Positions 45,516-55,170 are shown, counted from the stretch's first letter. The stretch: DNA of 64,000 bases from Rhodanobacter thiooxydans LCS2 (GCF_000264375.1 NZ_AJXW01000041.1:1-64000), one strand, 5' to 3'. Notes: generated by a model from the sequence alone, not told the origin. Program-made: numbers and translations.

Positions 45516-47063
45516 TCAAGCTTCAATGAAGGCGAGCGCGGCACTGCCGCGCGGAAGCCTCACCCAGCCGTAGCCGTCATCGACAGGGATGGTTTCTTCG
45601 TGCCGTGGCGACCAATTGCCCCATCCATCGACCTCACTGCCCGCTAGGCGCACGTCGTGCATTTCGGTTATCGAGGCCGCCTCCAACCGCCAGAGACGCA
45701 ATCGCGACGCACGCCTGCCCGGTTCCAAGCGTACGACCGCGTCGCGATCGAGATCCTTGTTGAAAAGGGCGACCAGGCGACGCTCGCCTTTGTCGGCGGC
45801 GTATGCCGTAAGGTTGAGGCCTTCGGTAGACAGTTGGCTCTCGACGAAGCGAGCACCGCCAAACTGCTGGGCGAGCAACAGGCCGTAATACAAGGGTCGC
45901 GCGTACCAGCCCAGCCCCACATGGCCGGCGATGGGCGTGTAGTGTCCGCTGATCGTGTCCAACCACGCCTTCAGGTCGTCGCCTCGTAACTTCGCCAATG
46001 CGTTTTCGTCCGCGTCCAGTAGCGTTCTTGGCACCGGCCTCATATCGCAGTGGATGTTGATGCCGTGCGCACCTGCCTGCGCGCAGGCCAGGGCGAAATC
46101 ACCGCCCCACAACGCCGAGGCGAAGGTATCGCTCACGCCAGGTTTGCCGCCCGCATACGAATTGACCTCGCTGAGCAGGAACGGCAGCTGTCTGGCGTCG
46201 GCCACCCGGATAATGGCCGCCACTTCGGTGGTAAACCCGGAGGCGCCTGACAGCAACTGGTTGATCGTGCTGGTCGGATCGAATGCCGCGCCGCGATAGT
46301 AGTGCCGCGACAAGGCTACGACGCCTTCCGCCTGGTCCGCGAACTTCAATACCCAATCGGAGCGTACTGCCGTGTCCGGCCCGGCGAGCGGCACCGCCAC
46401 CCGTTGCCGGATTGCCTCGGCACTTGCCCGCCACAGAGCCATATAGTCATCAAAGCTGGACGTATGACCATCGGAGCGCCGGTAGCCATCAGGCTCGTTG
46501 CCGATCTGGATCGCCAACAGCTGATCCCCCACGGCCCGTTGCACTGCCGCGGCCAATTCAGCCGCCATCGCTGGCGGTGTGTGGAACAGACCCAGGCCGA
46601 AGATCAGCTTCCATCCCGTGGCCTTGAGGAACCCAGCGAGCTGCGCAAGTTGCGCGGGCGTTACCGTGTAGGAGTGCTCGATTGCCGGCAGCTGGCCCCG
46701 ATATTCACTCCATAACGCAAAGTCACTGGTGATGCCGCCGATACGAAGCACACCAGCGGGGTTCAGTCGCCGCAGCAGTCCAACCAGCGCCTCATTGCTC
46801 GACGAAAAGAACCCAGGATCGCTCGACAAAAAGAACCCAGGACCGCCCAGTTGCCAGGTCTCGAAGCTGAGCCCGATCAGTTGTTGCGCAATGGGGCGCC
46901 CCTTGGCTGACGTGGCCAGCGTCAAAACGGCGTTGGCAGCGCTGTCGCCGATGACGCCAGCCCGCAGCGAAACCGGCGCCAGCGCACCCATCGCAGCCGC
47001 GCTACCCAGCACACCCAGGAAGCGGCGCCTGGATTGGGAAACCGGATCTTGGTTCATGTCCAC
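45516..47063 (-). CDS. Tat-exported GH79-like glycoside hydrolase
   Basis: Protein of 515 residues with a twin-arginine-type signal (SRRRFLGVLGSAAAMGAL). A TIM-barrel glycosidase fold follows, with the putative acid/base glutamate in IQIGNEPDGY and the nucleophile in FLLSEVNSYAGG, and a C-terminal beta-sandwich. The layout fits GH79 (beta-glucuronidase/heparanase-like). GC content is visibly lower than in its neighbours. It is isolated between ettA and pyrF, and it contains an in-frame 8-residue duplication. These suggest later acquisition. The substrate is probably a glucuronic-acid-containing glycan, by inference. Confidence 0.78.
   Translation of the reverse strand: MDMNQDPVSQSRRRFLGVLGSAAAMGALAPVSLRAGVIGDSAANAVLTLATSAKGRPIAQQLIGLSFETWQLGGPGFFLSSDPGFFSSSNEALVGLLRRLNPAGVLRIGGITSDFALWSEYRGQLPAIEHSYTVTPAQLAQLAGFLKATGWKLIFGLGLFHTPPAMAAELAAAVQRAVGDQLLAIQIGNEPDGYRRSDGHTSSFDDYMALWRASAEAIRQRVAVPLAGPDTAVRSDWVLKFADQAEGVVALSRHYYRGAAFDPTSTINQLLSGASGFTTEVAAIIRVADARQLPFLLSEVNSYAGGKPGVSDTFASALWGGDFALACAQAGAHGINIHCDMRPVPRTLLDADENALAKLRGDDLKAWLDTISGHYTPIAGHVGLGWYARPLYYGLLLAQQFGGARFVESQLSTEGLNLTAYAADKGERRLVALFNKDLDRDAVVRLEPGRRASRLRLWRLEAASITEMHDVRLAGSEVDGWGNWSPRHEETIPVDDGYGWVRLPRGSAALAFIEA
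46798..46845. repeat. Two 24-base tandem units inside the GH79-like gene
   Basis: Units at 46798-46821 and 46822-46845 differ at only two positions (GCTCGACGAAAAGAACCCAG against GCTCGACAAAAAGAACCCAG, then ATC against ACC). In the protein they give two copies of an 8-residue (D/G)PGFF(L/S)SS unit near residues 74-89. This looks like a recent in-frame duplication. Confidence 0.85.
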
Positions 47064-47189
47064 ACTCCTCGCCAGACCGCGGATGCAACCGTAATGCCGG
47101 CATCCTTATGAAGGCCTGAGGCATTTAAGGCCTGAGACGCTGGTTCAGCGTGAGGTTAGAATGGCGACCACTCCGATCCAGGCCATGAC

Positions 47190-48008
47190 ATGCGCTTCTC
47201 CGACACCCTCAAGCAGCGCTGGCAACAGCACGACACACTGGTCTGCGTGGGCTTGGATCCGGAACCGTCGAAATTTCCTGCGCACCTGCGCCATGCGCCC
47301 GACATGGTGTTCGCGTTCTGCGCCGCCATCGTCGACGCCACCGCCGACCTGGTCTGCGCGTTCAAGCCACAGATCGCGCATTTTGCCGCGCTGCGCGCCG
47401 AGGACACGCTGGAACGGCTGATCGCGCACATCCACGCCAAGCATCCCGGCGTGCCGGTGATCCTCGATGCCAAGCGCGGCGACATCGGCTCCACCGCACA
47501 GCACTACGCCAGCGAGGCATTCGAGCGCTACCGCGCCGACGCGGTGACGCTCAACCCCTACCTCGGCCGCGACTCGATCCAGCCCTTTCTCGACCGCGCC
47601 GACAAGGGCGTGATCCTGCTCTGCCGTACCTCCAACCCTGGCGGCGCGGATTTCCAGGCGCTGGACTGCGGCGGCATTCCGCTCTATCTGCGCGTGGCCG
47701 AGAAGGTTGCCCGCGAATGGAACGGCCACGGCAACTGCGCGCTGGTCACCGGCGCCACCTGGCCGGAGGAACTGGGCAAGGTGCGCGCGCTGGTCGGCGA
47801 CATGCCGCTGTTGGTACCCGGCATCGGCGCGCAAGGTGGCGACGTGGAAGCCGTGCTGCGCCATGGCCGCACGGCCGCCGGCACGGGACTGCTGATCAGC
47901 TCGTCGCGCGCGATCCTGTATGCCGGCCACGGCGCGGACTTCGCCGCGGCGGCACGTTCCGCCGCCAGCGAGTTGCGCGACACTATCAACCGCTACCGGC
48001 ACGACTGA
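47190..48008 (+). CDS. pyrF: Orotidine 5'-phosphate decarboxylase (type 2)
   Basis: Pyrimidine enzyme of 272 residues, last step to UMP. Markers of the longer type-2 group are [14 protein letters not shown] at the start, the catalytic [14 protein letters not shown], and [11 protein letters not shown]. It is a stand-alone gene, converging with a small gene on the other strand. Confidence 0.95.
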   Translation: MRFSDTLKQRWQQHDTLVCVGLDPEPSKFPAHLRHAPDMVFAFCAAIVDATADLVCAFKPQIAHFAALRAEDTLERLIAHIHAKHPGVPVILDAKRGDIGSTAQHYASEAFERYRADAVTLNPYLGRDSIQPFLDRADKGVILLCRTSNPGGADFQALDCGGIPLYLRVAEKVAREWNGHGNCALVTGATWPEELGKVRALVGDMPLLVPGIGAQGGDVEAVLRHGRTAAGTGLLISSSRAILYAGHGADFAAAARSAASELRDTINRYRHD

Positions 48009-48032
48009 GCGACTTGCGCGCCGGCACTGCAG

Positions 48033-48266
48033 TCAGCCCGCCGCCGTCTTCGCCGCCTGCAGCGTCTTCGTTTTCAGGTCCAGCGTATCGGCCGCATCCA
48101 GCAGCGCCCGGGCGAAGCTGCGCACCTCGGCGGGACGCAAGGCATACCAGTTGCCGCCCTTGCCAGCTTCGTCCACCTTGCGCCCCGCACGGGACATGCA
48201 ATGCGGCCGGAAGATCACCATGCCGGTCAGCGTCTCCGAGCTGATGTCCGCCGAGACGATCTGCAT
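48033..48266 (-). CDS. Small conserved-looking protein of unknown function
   Basis: Predicted protein of 77 residues from MQIVSADISSETLTG, soluble, with no recognised domain. It has a basic middle (PHCMSRAGRKVDEAGKGGNWY) and a helical C-terminus (RSFARALLDAADTLDLKTKTLQ). The frame continues open upstream to about 48521, but that part lacks protein-like composition. Support is codon pattern and convergent spacing with pyrF (24 bases). Existence likely, function unknown. Confidence 0.5.
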   Translation of the reverse strand: MQIVSADISSETLTGMVIFRPHCMSRAGRKVDEAGKGGNWYALRPAEVRSFARALLDAADTLDLKTKTLQAAKTAAG

Positions 48267-48473
48267 GTGCGTTTCATCTTCTTTCTTCACCGAACTTCTC
48301 CAGGGCAGAGACCCGCCCTCAGGCAGCTTACGCCATCGCAAGTTCAGGCCGCGTTTCCGCGTGCACCAGCACCCGCGCAGCCGATAAGCTGCGAGAACTG
48401 CGCGCATCCGCGGCATGTCGCGTCGCGTGGCTGCCCGGCGCAGCATCCCCAACCCGGAAAAGGAAGACAACGC

Positions 48474-49205
48474 ATGTCCGAACAGACCGCCGTCCGCGTG
48501 GAAGACTGGAATCGCTTGCAACGGGAAGTTGCGCGTTTGCGCACCCTGGTGATCATCGCCCTGCTGGCGGTGATCGCACTGGCTGCCGTGTCATTGCTGC
48601 GCAAGCCAGACACACCGACCAGACCAGACCCGATTCTCCGGGCACAGGGCCTGGTGATCACCGATGCGCAGGGACACGACCGCATCCTGATCGGCGCACC
48701 GGTACCGGCCAGCAAGGACCGCATGCGCAAGGACGATGCCTCGGACGGCATCATCTTCCTCGGCACGACCGGCGCGGACCGCCTCGCCCTCGGGCAGATG
48801 CCCGCACCCTTCATTGGCGGCAAGAGCTACAAGCGCATCGGCGATGGCGACAACTACGGCTTGACGCTGTACGACCCGAAGGGCAATGAGCGCGGTGGCA
48901 TGGGCTACATGGGCATGGGGCGTGCCGTGTTCGGATTGGACCGGGCCACTCCGCCCTATGATGCGATCGGCATGATGGTCGACGACAAGGAAGGCTTTGC
49001 CGGGATGATCATCAACTACGGCGATCCCAAGGCGAAGGACACCGGCATTGAATTGGGCACCGATACCAACAGCGCCCACATCAAGCTCAACGGCAAGGAC
49101 GGCCTCCCGCGCGCGCAGTTGAGCCTCGACGGGACGAACAAGCCGGCGTGGCGGTTCGACGACGCGGAATCGGTAGCCAAGGCCGCGCAGGATCAAAAGC
49201 ACTGA
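48474..49205 (+). CDS. Membrane-anchored protein of unknown function
   Basis: Protein of 243 residues with a cytosolic N-terminus, one membrane helix at about residues 23-42 (TLVIIALLAVIALAAVSLL), and a periplasmic domain built of short glycine-rich beta repeats (GLVITDAQGHDRILIGAP, YGLTLYDPKGNERGGMGYM). This pattern suggests a beta-helix or beta-sheet fold. I do not recognise a family. It is followed by a strong hairpin and so forms a single-gene unit. GGAA precedes the chosen ATG. Confidence 0.7.
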   Translation: MSEQTAVRVEDWNRLQREVARLRTLVIIALLAVIALAAVSLLRKPDTPTRPDPILRAQGLVITDAQGHDRILIGAPVPASKDRMRKDDASDGIIFLGTTGADRLALGQMPAPFIGGKSYKRIGDGDNYGLTLYDPKGNERGGMGYMGMGRAVFGLDRATPPYDAIGMMVDDKEGFAGMIINYGDPKAKDTGIELGTDTNSAHIKLNGKDGLPRAQLSLDGTNKPAWRFDDAESVAKAAQDQKH

Positions 49206-49213
49206 CGACAACA

Positions 49214-49248
49214 ATGCCCATGCGTAGCCGTCGGCTGCGCATGGGCAT
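49214..49248 (+). terminator. Terminator-like hairpin after the membrane-anchored protein gene
   Basis: A 16-base stem (ATGCCCATGCGTAGCC with GGCTGCGCATGGGCAT, one G-U pair) and a 3-base loop, 9 bases after the stop. No T-run follows, so termination may need Rho or act mainly as 3'-end protection. Confidence 0.6.
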
Positions 49249-49300
49249 CAGCCGGCCGCGATACTCACCAGCATGGGGGACTCGATGGCAGCCGAGGTGC

Positions 49301-49582
49301 TCAGCCCATCACCTCGACACCATGCCAGAACGCCACGCGACCTTTGATCTGCGCGGCGGCATCCTTCGGTTGCGGGTAGTACCAGGCCGCTTGCGGGTTG
49401 ACCGCATCACCGACAACCAGGTCGTAGTAGCTCGCCGTGCCCTTCCACGGACAGACACTGTGATGATCGCTGTCGCGGAAATACTCGCGTCGGAGCGAAT
49501 CGGCAGGAAAATAGTGATTGCCTTCGACCACCACCGTATCGTTGCTCTCTGCGAGCACGGTGTCATTCCACATTGCGCGCAT
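49301..49582 (-). CDS. DUF427-domain protein
   Basis: Small protein of 93 residues covering one DUF427 domain: [16 protein letters not shown], then [17 protein letters not shown] and AAWYYPQP. Function of the family is not settled. Its first 20 bases overlap the end of the deformylase gene in another frame, so the two are probably co-transcribed. Confidence 0.88.
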   Translation of the reverse strand: MRAMWNDTVLAESNDTVVVEGNHYFPADSLRREYFRDSDHHSVCPWKGTASYYDLVVGDAVNPQAAWYYPQPKDAAAQIKGRVAFWHGVEVMG

Positions 49583-50117
49583 CAGCCGTCTCCATGTTCT
49601 GCCCCGGAAACAGCACGTCGGTGTAGCCGAACTTGCTGAAGTCGGTGATGCGCGAGGGGTACAGCCGCCCGATCAGGTGGTCGCATTCATGCTGCACCAC
49701 GCGCGCGTGGAAGCCCTCGGCGGTGCGTTCGATGCGCGCGCCCTTCGGGTCGATACCTTCGTAGCGGATCAGCGTCCACCGGTTCACCGCGCCGCGCAGG
49801 CCGGGCACCGACAGGCAGCCTTCCCAGCCCTCCTCCATGTCCTGCGACAGCGGCGTGATCACCGGGTTGAGCAGGATCGTGCGCGGCACTTCGGGCGCGT
49901 CCGGGTAGCGTCCGGAATGCTCGAAGCCGAAGATCACCAGCTGCAGATCGACACCGATCTGCGGTGCGGCCAGGCCGACCCCGTCGGCGGCCTGCATGGT
50001 CTCGAACATGTCGGCGATCAGCGCATCGAGTTCCGCGCTGCCCAGCATCGCGGGGCGCACCAGCGGCGCGATGCGCAGCAGGCGCGGGTCGCCCATCTTG
50101 AGGATTTCACGGACCAT
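49563..50117 (-). CDS. def: Peptide deformylase
   Basis: Metalloenzyme of 184 residues removing formyl from nascent proteins. All three motifs are present: [18 protein letters not shown] and HECDH. The start [14 protein letters not shown] is canonical. It is not beside fmt, so it is probably a second deformylase besides one in the usual def-fmt pair, which I infer from position only. Confidence 0.93.
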   Translation of the reverse strand: MVREILKMGDPRLLRIAPLVRPAMLGSAELDALIADMFETMQAADGVGLAAPQIGVDLQLVIFGFEHSGRYPDAPEVPRTILLNPVITPLSQDMEEGWEGCLSVPGLRGAVNRWTLIRYEGIDPKGARIERTAEGFHARVVQHECDHLIGRLYPSRITDFSKFGYTDVLFPGQNMETADARNVE

Positions 50118-50252
50118 GAGGACCTCGCTTTGAACACTGTTATCGGATGATCTGTGGTCGATGCGATGCCGGTACAAGCGGCGATGCCCCATGCCTCTAC
50201 AGGAAAAAGCCGGGCAAAGCCTCGTACCCATTTGTTGAAGTCGCAAGCGGCT

Positions 50253-51047
50253 TCAACCGCCGAACACCTTCTTCAGCAGGTCGGTGGTGCGCGCGGCGGG
50301 GTTGTGGCGGATCGACTGCTCTTGCTCGCCGATGGTGGTGAACAGGCCGTCCAGGGTTTTCGCCGTTACGTAGTCGTCCAGGTCCAGCGGGCTGCCGCCC
50401 TTGTTCGAATTGCCGCCGCCGAACGCGCCGAGCACGCCACCGAGTTCGCCGCCCATGCCGCCGGCGGTGAACGACTTGTACTTCTGGGTGACGCCGACGC
50501 TGTCGGTGGCCTTGGCCACGATCGGGTGGATGCGCGCGGTCAGTGCGTCGCCGGCGGTGCGGCGGAAGAAGTCGGTGGCCGCGTGGTCGCCGCCGGCGAG
50601 GATGCCGCGCGCGTCGTCCAGCGTCATCTTGCGGATCGCGTCGCCGAAGATCTCGGCCACCTGCGGCACCGCCTTCTCCGCCGCGCGGTTCATGCTCAGC
50701 TCGAACGCGTCGACCCTGGCGCCCTGGCCCAGCTGGCGCGCCAGCTTGCCGGCCTGTTCGAGCTTGCCCGGCAGCGGGATGCGCACCTTGCTGTTGTTCC
50801 AGAAGCCGCCGTCGCGGCCGAGGCTGTTGATCGCGTTGGTGGTGCCCTTGGCCAGTGCTTCCTTGAGCCCGGCGGCGATGTCGCTGGTCGGCAGGTTGTT
50901 GCCGAGCTGCGGTGAACTGGACGTTTGCGTCGACTGCTTGACCTTGTTCAGCAGGTCTTTGAACTGACCGGAGCCGGTGGCCGTCAGCGGCAGCGCGGCG
51001 ACGGTGAGGACAAGGCTCAGCAAACCGTAGCGAACCGCGATGCGCAT
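50253..51047 (-). CDS. Exported DUF4197-family protein
   Basis: Protein of 264 residues with a signal peptide (MRIAVRYGLLSLVLTVAALP). The conserved DUF4197 body includes GLKEALAKGTTNAINSLGRDGGFW, VRIPLPGKLE and DAFELSMNRAAEKAVP, and there is a glycine-rich loop (GGMGGELGGVLGAFGGGN). Periplasmic or secreted; function unknown. It stands alone, divergent from cstA. Confidence 0.9.
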   Translation of the reverse strand: MRIAVRYGLLSLVLTVAALPLTATGSGQFKDLLNKVKQSTQTSSSPQLGNNLPTSDIAAGLKEALAKGTTNAINSLGRDGGFWNNSKVRIPLPGKLEQAGKLARQLGQGARVDAFELSMNRAAEKAVPQVAEIFGDAIRKMTLDDARGILAGGDHAATDFFRRTAGDALTARIHPIVAKATDSVGVTQKYKSFTAGGMGGELGGVLGAFGGGNSNKGGSPLDLDDYVTAKTLDGLFTTIGEQEQSIRHNPAARTTDLLKKVFGG

Positions 51048-51219
51048 GACGAATTCCTTGTGGTCGGCGGGGAGGCCAGTGTAGCGTCGCCGCCTCGTCA
51101 CGGCGTGACGATGTGGGCTTCGCTATTCGACCAATGGCTAATGCCGCTTTGCCGGTTTCGGGATTGACCGCCACGGCCGGCGGGACGAATCTTGCAGCAC
51201 TGCCCAGGAGAACCCGCCC

Positions 51220-53295
51220 ATGCAAGCCGCCGTCATGCCCAAGCCCAGTCCGGCCAGCAAGATAATGTGGGTCGCCATCGCCATTGTCGGCGCGTTCTGC
51301 CTGGGCGTGGTGGCCCTGCGCCGGGGCGAGCCGATCAACGCGATCTGGCTGGTCGCCGCGTCGATCGCCATCTTCGTGATCGGCTACCGCTTCTACGGCA
51401 AGTTCATCGAACACTCGGTGCTGCAGCTCGACCCCACCCGCGCGCCGCCCTCGGTGCTGCGCAACGACGGCCTGGACTACGTACCGACCGACAAGTGGGT
51501 GGTGTTCGGCCACCACTTCGCCGCGATCGCCGGCGCCGGTCCGCTGGTGGGCCCGGTGCTGGCCGCGCAGATGGGCTACCTGCCCGGCACGTTGTGGATC
51601 CTGTTCGGCGTGGTGTTCGCCGGTGCGGTGCAGGATTTCATGATCCTGGGCTTGTCATTGCGCCGCGACGCCCGCTCGCTCGGCCACATGCTGCGCGAGG
51701 AGCTGGGCCCGATGCCCGGCATCGTGGCGATGATCGGCGTGCTGGTGCTGATGATGATCGTGCTGGCGGTGCTGGCGCTAGTGGTGGTCAAGGCGCTCAC
51801 GCACAGCCCGTGGGGCACCTTCACGGTCGCTGCCACGATCCCGATTGCGTTCCTGATGGGCGGCTACATGCGCTGGTTCCGCCCGGGCCGCATCCTGGAG
51901 GTGTCGATCATCGGCCTGGTGCTGTTGCTGCTGTCGATCTGGTCCGGCAAGTTCGTGGCCGACTCGGCCGCCTTGGCGCCGATCTTCGACATGGACGCCA
52001 AGACGCTGGCCTGGTGGCTGATCGGTTACGGCTTCGTGGCCTCGGTGCTGCCGGTGTGGCTGCTGCTGGCGCCGCGCGACTACCTCTCCACCTTCCTCAA
52101 GATCGGCACCATCGCGCTGCTCGCGCTGGCGATCTTCCTGTCCGCGCCGACGCTGCAGATGCCGGCGGTAACCAAGTTCATCGACGGCAGCGGCCCGGTA
52201 TTCGCCGGCAACCTGTTCCCGTTCCTGTTCATCACCATCGCCTGCGGCGCGGTCTCCGGCTGGCATTCGATCATCGCTTCCGGCACCACGCCGAAGCTGC
52301 TCGCCAACGAAGGCCAGGCGCGCATGGTCGGTTACGGCGGCATGCTGATGGAGGCGTTCGTGGCGATCATGGCGCTGGTCGCTGCCGCCTCGCTGCACCC
52401 GGGCGTGTACTTCGCGATGAATGCGCCCGGCGCGATCATCGGCACCACCGTGGAGCAGGCCGCCACCACGATCAGCCAGTGGGGCTTCGTGGTGACCCCG
52501 GACGAGTTGCTGCGCACCGCCAACGAGATCGGCGAGAACAGCATCCTCAGCCGCGCCGGCGGCGCGCCGACGCTGGCGGTGGGCATGGCCCAGCTGCTGC
52601 ACAACATCATCCCCGGCGAGGGCATGGTGGCGTTCTGGTACCACTACGCCATCCTGTTCGAGGCGCTGTTCATCCTCACCACGGTCGACGCCGGCACCCG
52701 CGTGGGCCGCTTCATGATCCAGGAGATCGCCGGCCTGATCCACAAGCCCCTGCAGGAAACCGAGTCGTGGACCGGCAACCTGCTGGCCACCGCGATCTGC
52801 GTAATGCTGTGGGGTTACTTCCTGTATCAGGGCGCGGTCGATCCGCTCGGCGGCATCAACACGCTGTGGCCGCTGTTCGGCATCGCCAACCAGATGCTGG
52901 CCGCGATTGCGCTGATGCTGGCCACCGTGGTGGTGGTGAAACTCAAGCGCGAGCGCTACGTATGGGTGCCGGGCATCCCCGCGCTGTGGCTGATCATCTG
53001 CACGCTCACCGCCGGCTACCAGAAGCTGGTCGGCCCGATCAGCTTCACCGCAGCCGCGAACAAGTACGCGGCCGCGATGCAGCAGGGCCACCTGCTGGCG
53101 CCGGCCAAATCGGTAGCGGAGATGCAGCAGATCGTCACCAACAACTACGTGGACATGGTGATGACCGGCCTGTTCATGGTGCTGGTCGTGGCGATGGTGA
53201 TCTTCTGCCTGCGTGCCGCGATCAGGGGCTGGCAGACCAACCACCCGACCGCGCATGAGGAACCGTACGTGGCGCTGGCCAGCGTGGCCGGCTGA
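51220..53295 (+). CDS. cstA: Carbon starvation/pyruvate transporter CstA
   Basis: Membrane protein of 691 residues with about 16-18 helices. Hallmarks are the HHFAAIAGAGPLVGPVLAAQMG motif near residue 88 and SGWHSIIASGTTPK. CstA/BtsT proteins take up pyruvate, and some roles in peptide uptake have been proposed. AGGAG about 10 bases upstream supports the first ATG; an ATG at 51235 is an alternative. Paired with the small YbdD gene. Confidence 0.94.
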   Translation: MQAAVMPKPSPASKIMWVAIAIVGAFCLGVVALRRGEPINAIWLVAASIAIFVIGYRFYGKFIEHSVLQLDPTRAPPSVLRNDGLDYVPTDKWVVFGHHFAAIAGAGPLVGPVLAAQMGYLPGTLWILFGVVFAGAVQDFMILGLSLRRDARSLGHMLREELGPMPGIVAMIGVLVLMMIVLAVLALVVVKALTHSPWGTFTVAATIPIAFLMGGYMRWFRPGRILEVSIIGLVLLLLSIWSGKFVADSAALAPIFDMDAKTLAWWLIGYGFVASVLPVWLLLAPRDYLSTFLKIGTIALLALAIFLSAPTLQMPAVTKFIDGSGPVFAGNLFPFLFITIACGAVSGWHSIIASGTTPKLLANEGQARMVGYGGMLMEAFVAIMALVAAASLHPGVYFAMNAPGAIIGTTVEQAATTISQWGFVVTPDELLRTANEIGENSILSRAGGAPTLAVGMAQLLHNIIPGEGMVAFWYHYAILFEALFILTTVDAGTRVGRFMIQEIAGLIHKPLQETESWTGNLLATAICVMLWGYFLYQGAVDPLGGINTLWPLFGIANQMLAAIALMLATVVVVKLKRERYVWVPGIPALWLIICTLTAGYQKLVGPISFTAAANKYAAAMQQGHLLAPAKSVAEMQQIVTNNYVDMVMTGLFMVLVVAMVIFCLRAAIRGWQTNHPTAHEEPYVALASVAG

Positions 53296-53305
53296 GGACG
53301 ACGCG

Positions 53306-53500
53306 ATGAATGCGAGCTTCCGTTCCGTAGGCAAGTGGGCGGTGCAAACCGCCCGCCTGTGCTGCGGCGTGCCCGACTACGACGTCTACGTGAAGCACCT
53401 GCGCGAGCATCACCCCGAACGCCCGGTACCGAGCTACAAGGAGTTCTTCCGCGAGCGTCAGGAAGCGCGCTACAAGGGCGGCGGCGGGCGCTGCTGCTGA
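53306..53500 (+). CDS. YbdD/YjiX-family small protein
   Basis: Protein of 64 residues with the family words CCGVPDYDVYVKHLREHHPE and PVPSYKEFFRERQ, and a C-terminal GGGGRCC. Such proteins are always encoded just after CstA/BtsT transporters and are needed for transport in studied cases. It starts 10 bases after the cstA stop. Confidence 0.92.
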   Translation: MNASFRSVGKWAVQTARLCCGVPDYDVYVKHLREHHPERPVPSYKEFFRERQEARYKGGGGRCC

Positions 53501-53507
53501 ACGCCTG

Positions 53508-53536
53508 CGCGGCCCCTCTGCGCCGGAGGGGCCGTG
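53508..53536 (+). terminator. Terminator-like hairpin after cstA-ybdD
   Basis: Stem of about 11 pairs (CGGCCCCTC with GAGGGGCCG plus outer pairs) around a 7-base loop, starting 8 bases after the ybdD stop. No clear T-run. Confidence 0.6.
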
Positions 53537-53594
53537 CCGCAAAGTTGCCGACAGCTCCGGCACCGTCGGGCTGCACCACCGCGCAACAGCGTGC

Positions 53595-54404
53595 TCAGGG
53601 TTTGCGCGCCACGATGATCTGACTGATCGGCATGAACTCGTCCAGTTGCTGCTTGAGCTGCTGTCCCTGCGGCATGTCCAGCAGCGCCTGCCAGGCGGCG
53701 GTCCAGTGATCGAGCACCGGATGGGCGGGGTCATACAGTTCCACCTGGCAACCCCAGAACAACGCCCACCAGATCGACCAGAAGAAGCCGTGCTGGGTCT
53801 GCTCCAGCAGCACCAGGCCGGCCTCGCCGACCCATTGTGCGAACTCGTCCCGACCGATCACCCGCAGCGCGCCACCGGGTTGCTCGCGATACGCCGGCGG
53901 CAGCAGCTTTTCCTGCAGTCCTTCCTGCAGCGCACCGGGCACGCTGAGCAGGTAAAGGGCCCCGGACGCACCGACCCGCACCAGCTCGGCCAGCATCTGG
54001 CGCGGATCATCGACGTGCTGCAGCACCTCGGTGCAGATCACCCGCGTGGCGCTGCCGTCGTCCAGCGGCAGCGGGTTCGCATCGCTGACCAGCGCGGTGT
54101 ACTCGCCGCGGGCTTCGACGCCCAGCCGCGCGCGCACCTCGCGGATCACCTGCGGCTCGCGGTCGATGGCGTAGACGCGGGCGCCATGGCGCGCGCAGAA
54201 CACGCTGTTGACGCCGGCGCCGCAGCCGACGTCCACCACCACGTCGTCGCCACCGATCGGCATGCCGCGGAACAGCTCGCCGCTGTCCTCGCGATACCAG
54301 CCGCCGAGCTTCGCGTCGCGCAGGCCGACGGTCGAGGGACCATGCGGTTCGGCGTCGCCCGAAGCTGCAGCGGCGCTGGTGGAGTGCTCGACACGATCGG
54401 ACAT
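53595..54404 (-). CDS. Class I SAM-dependent methyltransferase
   Basis: Protein of 269 residues with the SAM-binding motif VVVDVGCGAGVNS near residue 57, the acidic VYAIDREPQ after it, and the CTEVLQHVDDPRQMLAEL motif typical of Methyltransf_11 members. Substrate unknown. Chosen start MSDRVEHS; the frame is open far upstream but that part is not protein-like. It is divergent from a DUF2127 gene. Confidence 0.88.
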   Translation of the reverse strand: MSDRVEHSTSAAAASGDAEPHGPSTVGLRDAKLGGWYREDSGELFRGMPIGGDDVVVDVGCGAGVNSVFCARHGARVYAIDREPQVIREVRARLGVEARGEYTALVSDANPLPLDDGSATRVICTEVLQHVDDPRQMLAELVRVGASGALYLLSVPGALQEGLQEKLLPPAYREQPGGALRVIGRDEFAQWVGEAGLVLLEQTQHGFFWSIWWALFWGCQVELYDPAHPVLDHWTAAWQALLDMPQGQQLKQQLDEFMPISQIIVARKP

Positions 54405-54645
54405 GGCGGGTCTCCGAAACAGGAAAGTGGTCACGTGGGACGGCAGGCTCGCCGCCGGATCCTGCCGCGGGAATCCGGCACGCCCAGCCGAGGCATCTAG
54501 TGTGGCAGCTCGAGGCGGCATGGCGCGTGGAAGAAGCGGGTTCACGCCGGCTGCAGGCCAGGACGCTGCGCGGCCATGCCCTTCCACCCGGGCCAGTCGG
54601 TGCCGGATCGGCGACAATACGGGCTGTTCCTTCGGCCGCCACCCG

Positions 54646-55170
54646 ATGCCCATTCCCGAATCCACCCATGCTCCCGCGGCGATCGCGGCCGGCCCGCCGC
54701 ATGCCGGCCTGCGCGTCATCGCGGTCTACGAGATCGTCAAGACCGTCTGTCTGGTGCTGGTGGCGATGGCGGCATTCCACCTCGACCGCCAGCAGAACTT
54801 CGAGCATCTGGTGCACTGGCTGGAACACCTCTCGCTGGCCGACAGCAACAGCCTGCGCTGGAAGCTGGTCGGCCTGCTGCAGGATTTCGGGCCGAGCCGG
54901 TTCGTGGCGGTCGGCATAGTGGCGCTGGGCTACGCCGTGCTGTTCGGCATCGAAGGCGTCGGCCTGTGGCTGGGCAAGTACTGGGCCGAGTGGTTCACGG
55001 TGATCGCCACCGGCTCGCTGATCCCGCTGGAACTGTACGAGACGCTGCACCACTTCGGCTGGCTGAAGCTGGTTGCGCTGGCCGGCAACGTGGCGATCGT
55101 GGTGTACCTGGTGCGCGTCGCGCTGCAGACGCGGGCGACGCGACAGGCGCTGAGGCATCACACCTCGTGA
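54646..55170 (+). CDS. DUF2127-family membrane protein
   Basis: Protein of 174 residues with about four membrane helices, starting after GLRVIAVYEIVKTVCLVLVA. The conserved GIEGVGLWLGKYWAEWFTV and PLELYETLHHFG motifs identify the family. Function unknown. Its last 13 bases overlap the end of the convergent exporter gene. Confidence 0.88.
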   Translation: MPIPESTHAPAAIAAGPPHAGLRVIAVYEIVKTVCLVLVAMAAFHLDRQQNFEHLVHWLEHLSLADSNSLRWKLVGLLQDFGPSRFVAVGIVALGYAVLFGIEGVGLWLGKYWAEWFTVIATGSLIPLELYETLHHFGWLKLVALAGNVAIVVYLVRVALQTRATRQALRHHTS

